DNA of 63,824 bases from Clostridia bacterium (GTDB lineage: Bacteria > Bacillota > Clostridia > Oscillospirales > CAG-272). A program made the translations under genes and the position numbers. Below are positions 8,186-16,905 of this stretch, piece after piece (within the stretch, counting starts at the first letter, position 1; each line of letters starts with the position of its first letter). The notes under the pieces were generated by a model that was given only the letters and a program-made list of their open reading frames with translations, was not told the origin of the DNA and did no database searches. The stretch is taken from positions 1 through 63,824 of the forward strand of contig JAFVTS010000031.1 of the NCBI GenBank assembly GCA_017503105.1, in the 5' to 3' direction.

Positions 8186-8267
8186 CTAAAGGACAGTTTT
8201 GGGGGATACGGTATATCTCGAAAGGGATATGCCGTATTTTGCGTTTGTGTCTACAAATGCAGTGCTT
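8186..8267. repeat. 82-bp dispersed repeat, copy 1
   Basis: Matches 32379-32460 in inverted orientation with four mismatches in 82 bases. It holds an internal hairpin (ATACGGTATATC with GATATGCCGTAT) and is flanked at 8171-8192 by a second hairpin of variable sequence. The sequence just before it (from about 8151, 21 bases ending ACGGCT) is the same as the start of the terminator at 14012, as if the element sits next to a terminator arm. Confidence 0.8.
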
Positions 8268-8302
8268 GTCAGGAAAATTGATACGTCATAGGCGAACATA
8301 AA

Positions 8303-8335
8303 AAAGGCTCCCTTTACACAAGGGGGGGAGCCTTT
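8303..8335 (-). terminator. Hairpin terminator, minus strand
   Basis: A 10-bp stem (AAAGGCTCCC with GGGAGCCTTT). Read on the minus strand it is followed by six T residues, so it could stop transcripts from the AraC gene at 8472. Confidence 0.6.
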
Positions 8336-8400
8336 GACACAAGATCATTCTACGCTGAATTTTTATTTGTTTTCTGCTCATCGGCAAAGCCTTTATGGAA

Positions 8401-8423
8401 CCCCGCCACTATGGCGGGGTTTT
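8401..8423 (+). terminator. GC-rich hairpin with T run
   Basis: CCCCGCC, five-base loop, GGCGGGG, then TTTT on the plus strand. It is suitable to end the uxaBA transcript. Confidence 0.55.
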
Positions 8424-8438
8424 CGTCTTACAAAAAGA

Positions 8439-8467
8439 ACGAGCACCTCATTTGACGTGCTCGTTTT
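8439..8467. terminator. Bidirectional terminator
   Basis: ACGAGCAC and GTGCTCGT pair around a ten-base loop, with T runs on both strands. It lies four bases beyond the stop of the 8472 AraC gene and is the closest terminator for it. Confidence 0.7.
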
Positions 8468-8471
8468 CGCA

Positions 8472-9254
8472 TCAATTATACTCTTTTTTAGGGGTATGTC
8501 CATACTTTTCTTTGTATAGTCGAATAAAAAATGATAGATTTGTAAATCCGGACTCGTACGCAGCCTCGGAAACATTATATTCTCCGCTTTGAAGCTTGTT
8601 TTTTGCGTGAGTCAGACGAATATCGTTTCTGTAATCAATGGGAGACATACCAATATATTCGCGGAACAGTCTGCGAAAATTTGCCTCGCTCATATCGCAA
8701 AGTTCTGCATAATAAGATACTTTTTTATTTTCGTTCCAGCATTCCGCTATCTCAAATAGGGCAGGCTGGAGCTTTTTGTATTTTTTAGGTGTTTTTAGGC
8801 AGCATTCGTCAATTCTCCATAACAGCTCATAAAGACAAGACAAATAATAAAAGGGGTGGTATGACGCGTGATTTTCGGTTGGATCAAAGAAGGCATTGAT
8901 CAAGTCATACGCTTGCGGAAGGTCGATTTTCACCGGCGAAGATAAATATTCCGGCAATTCTCCCGAAACAAGATCAAATTGAACAATTTTTATCTTCGTA
9001 TGATCTTCCATATATACTCCTGTATAGATGCTACCCCGGGGTACGAATATGAGATCTCCTTTATCTGCACATAAATTGATTTTCCCGTGGTTTTGAAAGG
9101 TATCCAACATTTTTCCGCTTAAGATATAGATAAAGCCGTGCTTTTCACGTCCGTTCCGAAAGAAATGCTTATAATTTTTCGGTCTTGAAACGCTTTGAAC
9201 ATCTATGTTGCCAACTCGAAAATTCGGCTCTTGAAAGCTATATTGAAATTTCAT
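8472..9254 (-). CDS. AraC family regulator, probably of the uxaC operon
   Basis: A 260-residue regulator with an N-terminal AraC-type sensor domain (HGFIYILSGKMLDTFQ near residue 40, GDLIFVPRGSIYTG) and a C-terminal double helix-turn-helix (VSYYAELCDMSEANFRRLF; VSEAAYESGFTNLSFFIRLY) ending KKEYN. It is divergent from uxaC over 152 bases and carries its own TTGACA promoter, so control of the glucuronate operon is likely. By eye the gene is more A+T rich than uxaB and uxaA, which hints at a different history. Confidence 0.85.
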   Translation of the reverse strand: MKFQYSFQEPNFRVGNIDVQSVSRPKNYKHFFRNGREKHGFIYILSGKMLDTFQNHGKINLCADKGDLIFVPRGSIYTGVYMEDHTKIKIVQFDLVSGELPEYLSSPVKIDLPQAYDLINAFFDPTENHASYHPFYYLSCLYELLWRIDECCLKTPKKYKKLQPALFEIAECWNENKKVSYYAELCDMSEANFRRLFREYIGMSPIDYRNDIRLTHAKNKLQSGEYNVSEAAYESGFTNLSFFIRLYKEKYGHTPKKEYN

Positions 9255-9271
9255 AACATCACCTCATATCC

Positions 9272-9300
9272 ATTTTACTGATTTTAGTGTGGGTTGTCAA
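9272..9300 (-). promoter_or_regulatory. Promoter of the 8472 AraC gene
   Basis: Minus-strand TTGACA (9300-9295), 17-base spacer, TAAAAT (9277-9272), 18 bases before the start; the RBS AGGTGA follows. Confidence 0.7.
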
Positions 9301-9341
9301 GAAAAATGATTGAATTATGTTAAAAAATATTGTATTTGTGA

Positions 9342-9370
9342 TTCAAAAAAAGAATTCGTTATGTTATTCT
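9342..9370 (+). promoter_or_regulatory. Weak candidate promoter of the uxaC operon
   Basis: TTCAAA, 17-base spacer, TATTCT. The -35 lies inside an inverted repeat (ATTC, seven A-rich bases, GAAT at 9341-9355) that could be a regulator site. The poor match to consensus suits an activator-dependent promoter. Confidence 0.35.
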
Positions 9371-9406
9371 AATATTGAAATGATAAAAAACTAAAGGTGT
9401 TTAAAG

Positions 9407-10693
9407 ATGAAACAGAATTTTTTGTTAAAAACAAGCGGTGCGGTGAGACTTTACGAAAGCATTCGTGAACTGCCCATTATTGATTTTCATAACCACATTT
9501 GCGTAGCGGACATCACGAAGGACAGAAAATACGACGATATCGTTTCCTTGTGGCTCACGCCGGACCCATATAAGCACCGTCTAATGCGTATTTGCGGAGT
9601 GGACGAGTCTTTTATCACAGGCGATGCTTCTCCATTTGAAAAATTCCTAAAATATTGCGAGGTGTTTCCGTATCTTGCGGGCAATCCCGTTTACGATTGG
9701 TCGCGTATGGAGCTCTCACAGGTGTTCGGCATTGAGGACGAAATCAACGGGGAGAACGCAAAAAGAATCTATGACAAAGCGAACGAAATGCTTCGCTCAT
9801 CTGAATTTTCGAACAACGGAATTTTATCTCGCTTCAATATCGAATATCAGTCTCCCGTTGCAACCTTGCTTGAGAATATCTCGTACTTTGACGGTGCAAA
9901 AGTAGCGCCATCACTTCGTGCAGACGAGCTTCTCTTGCCTACAGAAGCTTTCAAAAAAGAGCTCGCTGAAAAAAGCGGCATCGCTGTTTCTGACGATAAA
10001 GCCTATATAAAAGCCATTTGCGTTATGCTTGACCGCTTTTCCAATAAGGGGTGCCGCTTTGCCGATCATTCCCTTGATGCGCGCTTCTTTGAGGAGGATA
10101 CGGACGGCAAAAAAACAGAAATGCTTGTCCGACTCGGGAACGAATACGCGAAGCGCGGTTGGACGTTGCTGTTGCACATGAATGCAAAACGGCAAACAAG
10201 CCCACGTTTGCATTCGCTTGCAGGTCCTGCGGGAGGCTTTGCGACAGCGGGGGAAGGCTTTGCGCTTTCTAAAGTTGCCGATCTGCTTGGGAAAATGGAA
10301 ACAAACGGTGGCTTGCCGGACACCGTTCTCTTTCCACTCAATATGAGCGACCAAGCACCGCTTGCGGTTTTGCAGGGCTCGTACTCCGAGGACGGGGTGC
10401 CATCTAAGGTACAGCTCGGACCTGCGTGGTGGTGGTGCGATCACGCGCTTGGAATTCGTAATACGTTGGATTGCATTGCATCCTTTGGCGTGGTATCGCA
10501 ATGCATCGGCATGACCACCGATTCAAGAAGCATACTTTCGTTTGTCAGACACGATTATTTCAGAAGATTGCTTTGCATTTGGCTTAACGAAAAAAATCTT
10601 GCAGGCGAATGGGAGCTTTCTATGAAAACGCTTTCTGAAATTGCTCGCAAAATTGCTTACTCAAACGTAAAATTAAAGATCAATAAACAATAA
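9407..10693 (+). CDS. uxaC: Uronate isomerase (glucuronate/galacturonate isomerase)
   Basis: This amidohydrolase-fold enzyme interconverts D-glucuronate with D-fructuronate and D-galacturonate with D-tagaturonate, the entry step for both uronate routes. The N-terminus has the metal-binding IIDFHNHI (His28, His30). The C-terminal half carries the family block LGPAWWWCDHALG, then GMTTDSRSILSFVRHDYFRR. At 428 residues it is somewhat shorter than the usual 460-470. RBS AAAGGTG. First gene of a four-gene unit with SDR reductase, mannonate dehydratase and a GH39-like glycosidase; the galacturonate branch enzymes UxaBA are 1.3 kb upstream on the same strand. Confidence 0.93.
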   Translation: MKQNFLLKTSGAVRLYESIRELPIIDFHNHICVADITKDRKYDDIVSLWLTPDPYKHRLMRICGVDESFITGDASPFEKFLKYCEVFPYLAGNPVYDWSRMELSQVFGIEDEINGENAKRIYDKANEMLRSSEFSNNGILSRFNIEYQSPVATLLENISYFDGAKVAPSLRADELLLPTEAFKKELAEKSGIAVSDDKAYIKAICVMLDRFSNKGCRFADHSLDARFFEEDTDGKKTEMLVRLGNEYAKRGWTLLLHMNAKRQTSPRLHSLAGPAGGFATAGEGFALSKVADLLGKMETNGGLPDTVLFPLNMSDQAPLAVLQGSYSEDGVPSKVQLGPAWWWCDHALGIRNTLDCIASFGVVSQCIGMTTDSRSILSFVRHDYFRRLLCIWLNEKNLAGEWELSMKTLSEIARKIAYSNVKLKINKQ

Positions 10694-10710
10694 AAAAGGA
10701 GAATGAATCT

Positions 10711-11559
10711 ATGGATCAGTATTATCAGGGAAAGGTTGCCGTCGTTACCGGCGCGGCAGGTGTGATTTGCTCGGAGGTGGCACAGGATCTTGCCTCTCTC
10801 GGTTGCTTTGTAGCTCTCGTTGATCTTTCCAAGGAAAACTTGGAAAAGGTTGCAGAAAGCATTCGTGAGAACGGCGGTTCTTGTCAAACGTATGCCTGCA
10901 ACGTCATGGACAAGAATGCGGTTGACGCTCTTGCGGATGAGGTAATCAAAAATCACGGAAGATGCGATTTTCTCATTAACGGTGCGGGGGGAAACAATGC
11001 AAAGTGTCAGCCGAAAATTGTGGAATTTGATCCCCGCGAGCTGGAAGAAGACCGTCCCGAGGATCTTGTGGGTATTTACAACATTGATATGAATGTATTT
11101 GAAAACATCATCAAGCTGAACACCATGGGAACGGTGTATCCTCTTCTTGCTTTTGCGAAATATATGGCAAAGCAGGGCGGGGGAAGCATTATAAACTTTG
11201 CTTCTATGAATACCTACTGTCCTCTCACTCGTAATTTTGCCTATGCCATGAGCAAGGCTGCTGTTGCGAACTTTACCAAAGCATTTGCCGCATATTTTGC
11301 AAAGACGGGAATCCGTATCAATGCGATAGCTCCCGGATTTATCTTGAATCCGCGAAGCAAGCTCATTCTCGGCACGGTCGAGGAAGGCCTTACAAAACGC
11401 GGTCAGGACGTGATCAATCACACGCCTATGGGGAAATTCGGCTCGGCAAACGATATGTGCGGTGCCATTCGCTGGCTGATTGATGATCGCTCTGCCGGCT
11501 TCGTTACAGGAATCACAGTTCCCGTGGACGGTGGTTTCCTTACCCTTTCGGGAGTTTGA
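10711..11559 (+). CDS. uxuB: SDR-type fructuronate reductase (D-mannonate oxidoreductase)
   Basis: A 282-residue short-chain dehydrogenase with the dinucleotide motif VTGAAGVICSEVAQ, the NGAGGNN loop and the catalytic Tyr-x3-Lys as FAYAMSKAA (near residue 177). It should reduce D-fructuronate to D-mannonate with NAD(P)H. The assignment rests on position between uxaC and uxuA and on the known use of an SDR at this step in Bacillus; the E. coli UxuB is an unrelated long-chain enzyme. The region after NGAGG carries an insert (ELEEDRPEDLVGIYNIDMN) typical of this subgroup. A general gluconate 5-dehydrogenase-like activity is the alternative. Confidence 0.85.
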   Translation: MDQYYQGKVAVVTGAAGVICSEVAQDLASLGCFVALVDLSKENLEKVAESIRENGGSCQTYACNVMDKNAVDALADEVIKNHGRCDFLINGAGGNNAKCQPKIVEFDPRELEEDRPEDLVGIYNIDMNVFENIIKLNTMGTVYPLLAFAKYMAKQGGGSIINFASMNTYCPLTRNFAYAMSKAAVANFTKAFAAYFAKTGIRINAIAPGFILNPRSKLILGTVEEGLTKRGQDVINHTPMGKFGSANDMCGAIRWLIDDRSAGFVTGITVPVDGGFLTLSGV

Positions 11560-11569
11560 CGGTGAAGCT

Positions 11570-12520
11570 ATGATACTTTCAGATTATTTTAGACCGGAGC
11601 ATGATACTGCGTGGGACTTCGCGATCGCCTCGGGAGTAAAGCACGGCGTGATAAGACTTCCCGAAGATGGAAAATTTGATTACGCGGACAGAGCACATTG
11701 GGATTCGCTCGTCAAAAAATTCACCGATTTTGGCGTAACGCCCGTCGCCATCGAGCCGATGCCAAATGAGCTTCACGATCATATCAAGATAGGTGATGCT
11801 TTACGCGACGAGTGCATCGAAAAAGTTATTTCAATGTTTCCTAATATGCAGGCACACGGCATTGATACCATCTGCTTTAACTTTATGGCGCATATCGGTT
11901 GGCTTCGTACAAACTCGGATTATCCCGAGCGCGGCGGTGCAAAGGTCACCGAGTTCAACATGGCAGATTTCAAGCCGACAGGTGCAAAAATCACAGCTGA
12001 CGAGCTTTGGGCAAATTACGAATATTTTGTCAAGGCGGTTATTCCTTATGCCGAGAAATACGGCATCAAGCTGGGGCTTCATCCCGACGATCCGCCCGTG
12101 CCTCGTCTTGGAGACGTTGAACGCATTATGATTTCCAAGGATAATATCAAAAAAGCTGTCTCGGGAATAATTCAGAGCCCAAGCCTTGGAATCACAATGT
12201 GTCAGGCAAACTATTTTGTTATGGGAGAGGATTTGGAAAAGGTGATTGAGGAATTTGCGGATAAGATTTTTATGGTGCATTTCCGCAACACTAAGGGAAC
12301 GCCCAATCATTTTCGTGAAACGTATCACGACAATGGCGACATCGATATGGCTGCTATTATGCGGTGTTACGTTAAGAACGGAGTAAACGTGCCGATACGC
12401 GTTGATCACGTGCCTACAATGGCAGGCGAGCAGTCAACCCTTGCGGGCTATGACGCGGTGGGCAGACTTTTCGCGATAGGATATTTGAAAGGTATTTTAG
12501 ATGCAATTGAAAGGAGATAA
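11570..12520 (+). CDS. uxuA: Mannonate dehydratase
   Basis: Converts D-mannonate to 2-keto-3-deoxygluconate. The open frame extends 30 codons upstream into uxuB, but I choose ATG 11570, ten bases after the uxuB stop, because the protein then begins MILSDYFRPEHDTAWDFA, a plausible start of the TIM barrel. Family motifs seen are GLHPDDPPVP and MVHFRNTKG, which contribute metal and substrate ligands, plus IRVDHVPTM near the C-terminus. The 316-residue length is below the 350-394 of well-known UxuA enzymes. With uxaC and uxuB it completes the glucuronate route to KDG. Confidence 0.9.
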   Translation: MILSDYFRPEHDTAWDFAIASGVKHGVIRLPEDGKFDYADRAHWDSLVKKFTDFGVTPVAIEPMPNELHDHIKIGDALRDECIEKVISMFPNMQAHGIDTICFNFMAHIGWLRTNSDYPERGGAKVTEFNMADFKPTGAKITADELWANYEYFVKAVIPYAEKYGIKLGLHPDDPPVPRLGDVERIMISKDNIKKAVSGIIQSPSLGITMCQANYFVMGEDLEKVIEEFADKIFMVHFRNTKGTPNHFRETYHDNGDIDMAAIMRCYVKNGVNVPIRVDHVPTMAGEQSTLAGYDAVGRLFAIGYLKGILDAIERR

Positions 12521-12523
12521 ATC

Positions 12524-14005
12524 ATGATCAAAATTGAAAATAAAATCTTAAGGAAGCAACCAAAATTCTGGAACCATGCGCTGTTTCATCCAACTGACGC
12601 TGTTGAAGATCCTTGGGGCAAGCGCATCCTTGACCGTATGTCCGACGATGGAGCTATCAAGACCATTAGAATCTATTCCATGTTTGAGGATATCGTTTAC
12701 ACCGATGAGAACGGTAATCTTTGCTATGATTTCCGTGTGAGCGACTTGCGTCTTGACTACCTTTTGGAAAAGGGCTATGATCTTCTTATCGCATACGCAG
12801 GCATTCCCGAGTGCATTGCAAGGCGCGAGTTTGGCGGCTGTAGCGTGGCAAAGGGCAAGACCCGATACAAGGGCAAGATGTTCAACACAAACCTTCCGAC
12901 CGACTTTGCGCTTTGGGAAGAGGTTTGCTTCCAATACACGAAGCACAACATAGAAAGATACGGACTTGACGTTGTTTCAAAGTGGCATTTACACTGTTGG
13001 AACGAACCCGACTGTGAATCCTTCTTTATGAAAGGCGTTGATGCCGACAAGGAGCAGGTTTTGAGGGCAACGGAATACTGCAAGCTTTACGATGCCTTTA
13101 TTCGCGGCGCGGAGCGCGCGTCAAAAGAGCTCACCCTCGGCGGCCCCGCCCTTGCAGGAAGGCTTACATTCTTCGAGGTGTTTTTAAAGCACGTGAAGGA
13201 TACGAACGCAAGGCTTGATTTCATTTCTATGCACATTTACGGAACGGGGCGCGAGCTTATAAATTCGGGTGAGCGTCCGATCTGCACAAAGGATATTTTC
13301 AAAATATACGACGAGCGAATGGAAATTATACGCTCATACGGCTTTGAGCATTTGCCCGTTCTTATTGACGAGTGGGGAATGTCAACGGCAGGCTTCTACA
13401 ATATCGAAGAATGCCCCGACTTCATCAAGCGTGAAAACGAAGTATTCTCTGCTTATTTTGCAAAAATGATCTCCGAGTTCGTTCACCGCGCCGACAAATT
13501 AGAGATGCTTATGATTTGTCTTTCGGGACAGCATGAGATGGTTACAGATTTCTCGGGCTTCCGCAATTTCTTCACCCTTAATTTTATTGCAAAGCCAATT
13601 TATAACGCGCATATTTTAGCCTCCAAGCTCGGAGAAGATCTGTTAACAGCCGATTGTGGAGAAAACATATTTGTTTTGCCCACCAAAGACAAAAACGGCA
13701 ATTACGCTGTTATGATCTCCTACTCCTCCGAGTATTTTGAAAAGGATATTCCCGAGATCACAGAGGAAGTAACCTTTGCCGAAGATATTGCGGACAAGAC
13801 AGTTACTGTTTATTGCATTGATAAAAACAACACCAATCCCTACCGCATGTGGGAACGCGCGGGTAAGCCGGAAATGACCGAGGATATGCTTAAAGCTCTG
13901 CGCGAGGAAGGAAAACTTAAACCCGTGAAGATCCAAAAGGGCGATGATCCTCTTGTATTGAGTCTGACGCCAAACTGCACGTATCTTATCACAGTGACAG
14001 AATAA
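12524..14005 (+). CDS. GH39-like glycosidase (beta-xylosidase/iduronidase type)
   Basis: A 493-residue clan GH-A hydrolase. The general acid is probably Glu161 in HLHCWNEPDCESFF and the nucleophile Glu283 in PVLIDEWGMST, the arrangement of family 39. No signal peptide, so it acts on imported oligosaccharides. It starts three bases after uxuA (RBS AAGGAG) and ends the uronate operon. Family 39 includes alpha-L-iduronidases and beta-xylosidases; sitting in a glucuronate operon, removal of a uronate or of xylose next to a uronate is a fair inference. The C-terminal 110 residues form a beta-sandwich typical of the family. Substrate is not settled by sequence. Confidence 0.8.
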   Translation: MIKIENKILRKQPKFWNHALFHPTDAVEDPWGKRILDRMSDDGAIKTIRIYSMFEDIVYTDENGNLCYDFRVSDLRLDYLLEKGYDLLIAYAGIPECIARREFGGCSVAKGKTRYKGKMFNTNLPTDFALWEEVCFQYTKHNIERYGLDVVSKWHLHCWNEPDCESFFMKGVDADKEQVLRATEYCKLYDAFIRGAERASKELTLGGPALAGRLTFFEVFLKHVKDTNARLDFISMHIYGTGRELINSGERPICTKDIFKIYDERMEIIRSYGFEHLPVLIDEWGMSTAGFYNIEECPDFIKRENEVFSAYFAKMISEFVHRADKLEMLMICLSGQHEMVTDFSGFRNFFTLNFIAKPIYNAHILASKLGEDLLTADCGENIFVLPTKDKNGNYAVMISYSSEYFEKDIPEITEEVTFAEDIADKTVTVYCIDKNNTNPYRMWERAGKPEMTEDMLKALREEGKLKPVKIQKGDDPLVLSLTPNCTYLITVTE

Positions 14006-14022
14006 GGGAGAAATAAACGAAA

Positions 14023-14052
14023 AAAACGGCTTCTTCGGAAGCCGTTTTTTTT
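14023..14052. terminator. Bidirectional terminator between uronate operon and GH42-like gene
   Basis: Perfect 11-bp stem (AAAACGGCTTC with GAAGCCGTTTT) on a TTCG loop, with T runs on both strands; it separates two convergent units. Confidence 0.85.
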
Positions 14053-14082
14053 ATTCGCTTTTGCCTGAATACGGCAAGCCCA

Positions 14083-15972
14083 TCAGTCTTTTATAATGAT
14101 ATATCCGCCATCGGTCATATCTTCGACGGTTATTTTGTTATCTCTTACGTTGAGCTTGCCTTCACCGTCAAAGCTCTTGAAGCTTACCTCGGAGAAGGGG
14201 AAGCGGACGGTGAGGGACGCGCTGTTCTTCATTCTTACTGCCGACGTGTTCGTAAGAGTTATTATTTTGTAGCCCTCGCCTTCAAGGAGCTGATGAGCAA
14301 CTGTCGGCTCGTCCGAGGTTATGATGGGATAAATTTCGCATCTTTCTATGGCATCACGCGCGGTGAGTGTCAAATTGTAGACGTTTTCCATATACGTTCT
14401 TTGTACGTCGTCCACTTCAATGAAGGATATGAGCGTTGTGGGGTAATATGTCGCTACTTGTCTTATGACGTGTCCTCCGCGCCTTCTGAAATCTTCAACA
14501 GCTTCCGCTTCCTCGGGGGAGAGATATTCGGGGCGGGGAACAAAGAGCACTTTTATTCCAAAAGCGTTTTCTTTTAACGCCTCCGCGTTCACTATATCGA
14601 CGGTGTAATTTGCCTCGGTGATTTCTCTGTATGTTGCGACGTATTCGAAAAGATAAGCGTTGGGCGTGGAGTCGTCAATGGGCGTCTTGCCGCGGTTTTC
14701 AAGCGCGTCGCGGTAAAATACGGCATAGTCGGAGTGGAGAATTCCGACGCCCTCGTGTGCACGCTCCGCACCCATAAGAAGATCACTCATCTCGTTCACG
14801 GTCTTTACCGCTCTTGCCGCATTGTCAAAGTTAGCAGTCTTCGTGCCGTCGTAATTGAGAAGACCGCAGCTGTTCGGGAAAGGCACGCCGACAGCAGGGT
14901 AATCGCCGCGCCATTGATAATAAAGAAGTCCTTTAAGTCCTGAGCCTGTTGCGAGATAAGTGTTTCGGTTAAAGAGGAATGGGGGTATGTAGGTTCTTGA
15001 ATCCATTTCAATACACCACGATTCACCTCCCGCGAGCTTCGCCGCACTCGTAACGAGGTCGAGCTGAAGCCTGAGAGCAGGGTAGTGCGAGCCTACTGAG
15101 CGCACGTAGGTCGTAAAGCCGAGAATTTCCATGTCGACAGCACCTTTAAAGGGGTCTGTGCCGTTTGCCGTGTTCTTCGGACTTATCATATTCGAGGTGT
15201 AGCAGGTGTAGGTCGCAAGCTCCGGTGCAACAGCTCTTGCCGCATCGGACGGATTCTTTAAAAACGCAGTCATCATATCTCTTGAGAAAAGACGCCAAAG
15301 CGCCCACATACGGGGCGACCCCTCCTCCCGTGATCTCGGCGGCTCATAGTCCTTCGCCTCTTCTTCCGTCAAAACGCCGCGCTCTGTGAGCCACGCACGG
15401 TATTTTTCAATAGCCAGAGGATGATAGTCGCAAACGTCAACTCCCGGCATATGCGGCTCGTTGTATATCTGGAATCCGACTACGTTTTTGAAGGACTTGT
15501 AATGCTCGGCGAGGGCTGTCGCGTACGTCCTGTCATCTTCGAGAAGCCCGTCGTGGCAGGTAGTGGTTCTTACAAAATCATACCATTTTGTACGGCTGTC
15601 ATCCATCACCTCGCCGTTCCAGTTAACAGGCTCAGTGTCCTTAAAACCGCGCAGGTTTACTGAATATCCCTCAAGCCTTACAGAAACGGAAAGTCCGAGC
15701 GCATCCGCCTCCTTTATCATCTCGTCAATGAATGGGGTGCTTACCTTGACTTTGCCGTCATCACCGAGCGTTACCTCGCCAAGTGCTGCGAAGCGCACGT
15801 GGTTGAAGCCCATATCTCGCATTCCGCGCAGATCTTTCTTCATTTCTCCTATCCTGTCACCCTCGGGTGCAACGGGATATTTTGCCGTATGGAAGGAAGG
15901 GTAGTACGACTGACCGAGGGCAAAAACTGCTTTTCCGTCTGAAAAAAGCCGCCCACGCTTAATACGATACAT
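14083..15972 (-). CDS. GH42-like glycoside hydrolase, paralogue A
   Basis: A 629-residue cytoplasmic clan GH-A enzyme. The start LGQSYYPSFH and 'DLRGMRDMGFNHVRFAALGE' region match the GH42 barrel opening. Glu172 in GFQIYNEPHMPG is the likely acid/base and Glu322 in WCIEMDSRTY the likely nucleophile. A trimerisation-like domain (GVGILHSDYAVFYRD, about 410-530) and a C-terminal beta domain follow. Known GH42 enzymes cleave beta-galactosides or alpha-arabinopyranosides, but this branch is divergent, so substrate is open. A paralogue of the same length lies at 16906, and a divergent AraC gene starts 124 bases upstream. Confidence 0.8.
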   Translation of the reverse strand: MYRIKRGRLFSDGKAVFALGQSYYPSFHTAKYPVAPEGDRIGEMKKDLRGMRDMGFNHVRFAALGEVTLGDDGKVKVSTPFIDEMIKEADALGLSVSVRLEGYSVNLRGFKDTEPVNWNGEVMDDSRTKWYDFVRTTTCHDGLLEDDRTYATALAEHYKSFKNVVGFQIYNEPHMPGVDVCDYHPLAIEKYRAWLTERGVLTEEEAKDYEPPRSREEGSPRMWALWRLFSRDMMTAFLKNPSDAARAVAPELATYTCYTSNMISPKNTANGTDPFKGAVDMEILGFTTYVRSVGSHYPALRLQLDLVTSAAKLAGGESWCIEMDSRTYIPPFLFNRNTYLATGSGLKGLLYYQWRGDYPAVGVPFPNSCGLLNYDGTKTANFDNAARAVKTVNEMSDLLMGAERAHEGVGILHSDYAVFYRDALENRGKTPIDDSTPNAYLFEYVATYREITEANYTVDIVNAEALKENAFGIKVLFVPRPEYLSPEEAEAVEDFRRRGGHVIRQVATYYPTTLISFIEVDDVQRTYMENVYNLTLTARDAIERCEIYPIITSDEPTVAHQLLEGEGYKIITLTNTSAVRMKNSASLTVRFPFSEVSFKSFDGEGKLNVRDNKITVEDMTDGGYIIIKD

Positions 15973-16033
15973 ATTAAAATCCTCCGAATGTTCGTTTTTT
16001 ATATTTATACCGTCTTTATATTATCATAACGTA

Positions 16034-16062
16034 TTGACAATGAAAATAAAATATTGTATAAT
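16034..16062 (+). promoter_or_regulatory. Promoter of the 16097 AraC gene
   Basis: Perfect TTGACA, 17-base spacer and TATAAT, 35 bases upstream of the GTG start. Confidence 0.85.
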
Positions 16063-16096
16063 TTTCTTATAATATTTTACCATCGGAGGGACGGAC

Positions 16097-16840
16097 GTGA
16101 AAGCGAAGCTTGTTGTCAGCTTAAGGGTGTACAGAGAAACTTTTTGCCACGAAAATTATATACCGTCGGACGATATATTTGCGCTCGTGGTAAGCGGTCG
16201 GTTCAAGTTTTCCGCGGGCGGTGCTACGCACTTTGTAGGGCCGCTTGAAGGTGCGCTTTTCCGCAAGGGGGTGCTTTATCACCGAGAGGTGACACAGCCG
16301 CTTACGATGTATCTTTTCAGATATAAATCCGATCTTCCCGTTTTTCTTTCCGACAAGGTCGTTTTCAAAGACACCGCGCGAATAAGCTCGACCCTCGCGC
16401 TCTTTGAGCGTCTTGACACGGGCGTTTTCAAGAACGATTTTGAGTATCGCATCCGTTTGTTTATGGACATCGTTACTCAGCACGAGATAGAAAACGGCAC
16501 GAAGACCTCGCTTCCCGAGGACTCCTTAGACAAAGCTCTTGCGATGATGGCATCCTGTGTGCATAGGAAGCTGTATCTTCCCGAACTCAGCGAGGCGGTC
16601 GGGCTTTCTTACACCCAATTTTCAAGAAGATTTAAGGCAAAAACGGGTATGACGCCGTCCGATTATATGGCAATGCTCCGTCTTGGAAAAGCAAAACAGC
16701 TCCTCTCCGACAGTAAGATTCTTATCCGTGATATAGCGGTGCACTGCGGATTTGAAAACGAGTATTATTTCAGCAATTTCTTTAAAAAGATGACGGGCAC
16801 CTCACCAAGGGAATTCCGCAGTCTTGCCGAGGGCGGATAA
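16097..16840 (+). CDS. AraC family regulator between two GH42-like genes
   Basis: A 247-residue regulator starting with GTG at 16097, chosen because GGAGGG lies six bases before it. The sensor domain is compact (ALVVSGRFKFSAGGATHFVG; FRKGVLYHREVTQP), and the last 100 residues hold two helix-turn-helix motifs (LYLPELSEAVGLSYTQFSRRF; IRDIAVHCGFENEYYFSNFF) with the usual GTSPREFR ending. Divergent from paralogue A and convergent with paralogue B, it is the obvious controller of both glycosidases. The inverted repeat over the paralogue B promoter is a possible binding site. Confidence 0.85.
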   Translation: MKAKLVVSLRVYRETFCHENYIPSDDIFALVVSGRFKFSAGGATHFVGPLEGALFRKGVLYHREVTQPLTMYLFRYKSDLPVFLSDKVVFKDTARISSTLALFERLDTGVFKNDFEYRIRLFMDIVTQHEIENGTKTSLPEDSLDKALAMMASCVHRKLYLPELSEAVGLSYTQFSRRFKAKTGMTPSDYMAMLRLGKAKQLLSDSKILIRDIAVHCGFENEYYFSNFFKKMTGTSPREFRSLAEGG

Positions 16841-16845
16841 AATAG

Positions 16846-16880
16846 AAAAAGACGGGAACGAACAGCGTTCTCGCCTTTTT
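16846..16880. terminator. Terminator after the AraC gene
   Basis: A 15-base stem with two wobble pairs (AAAAAGACGGGAACG with CGTTCTCGCCTTTTT) on a short loop; T run on the plus strand and, in reverse, on the minus strand for the convergent gene. Confidence 0.7.
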
Positions 16881-16905
16881 GTTTTTACAAGAATATTCCG
16901 TAAAT

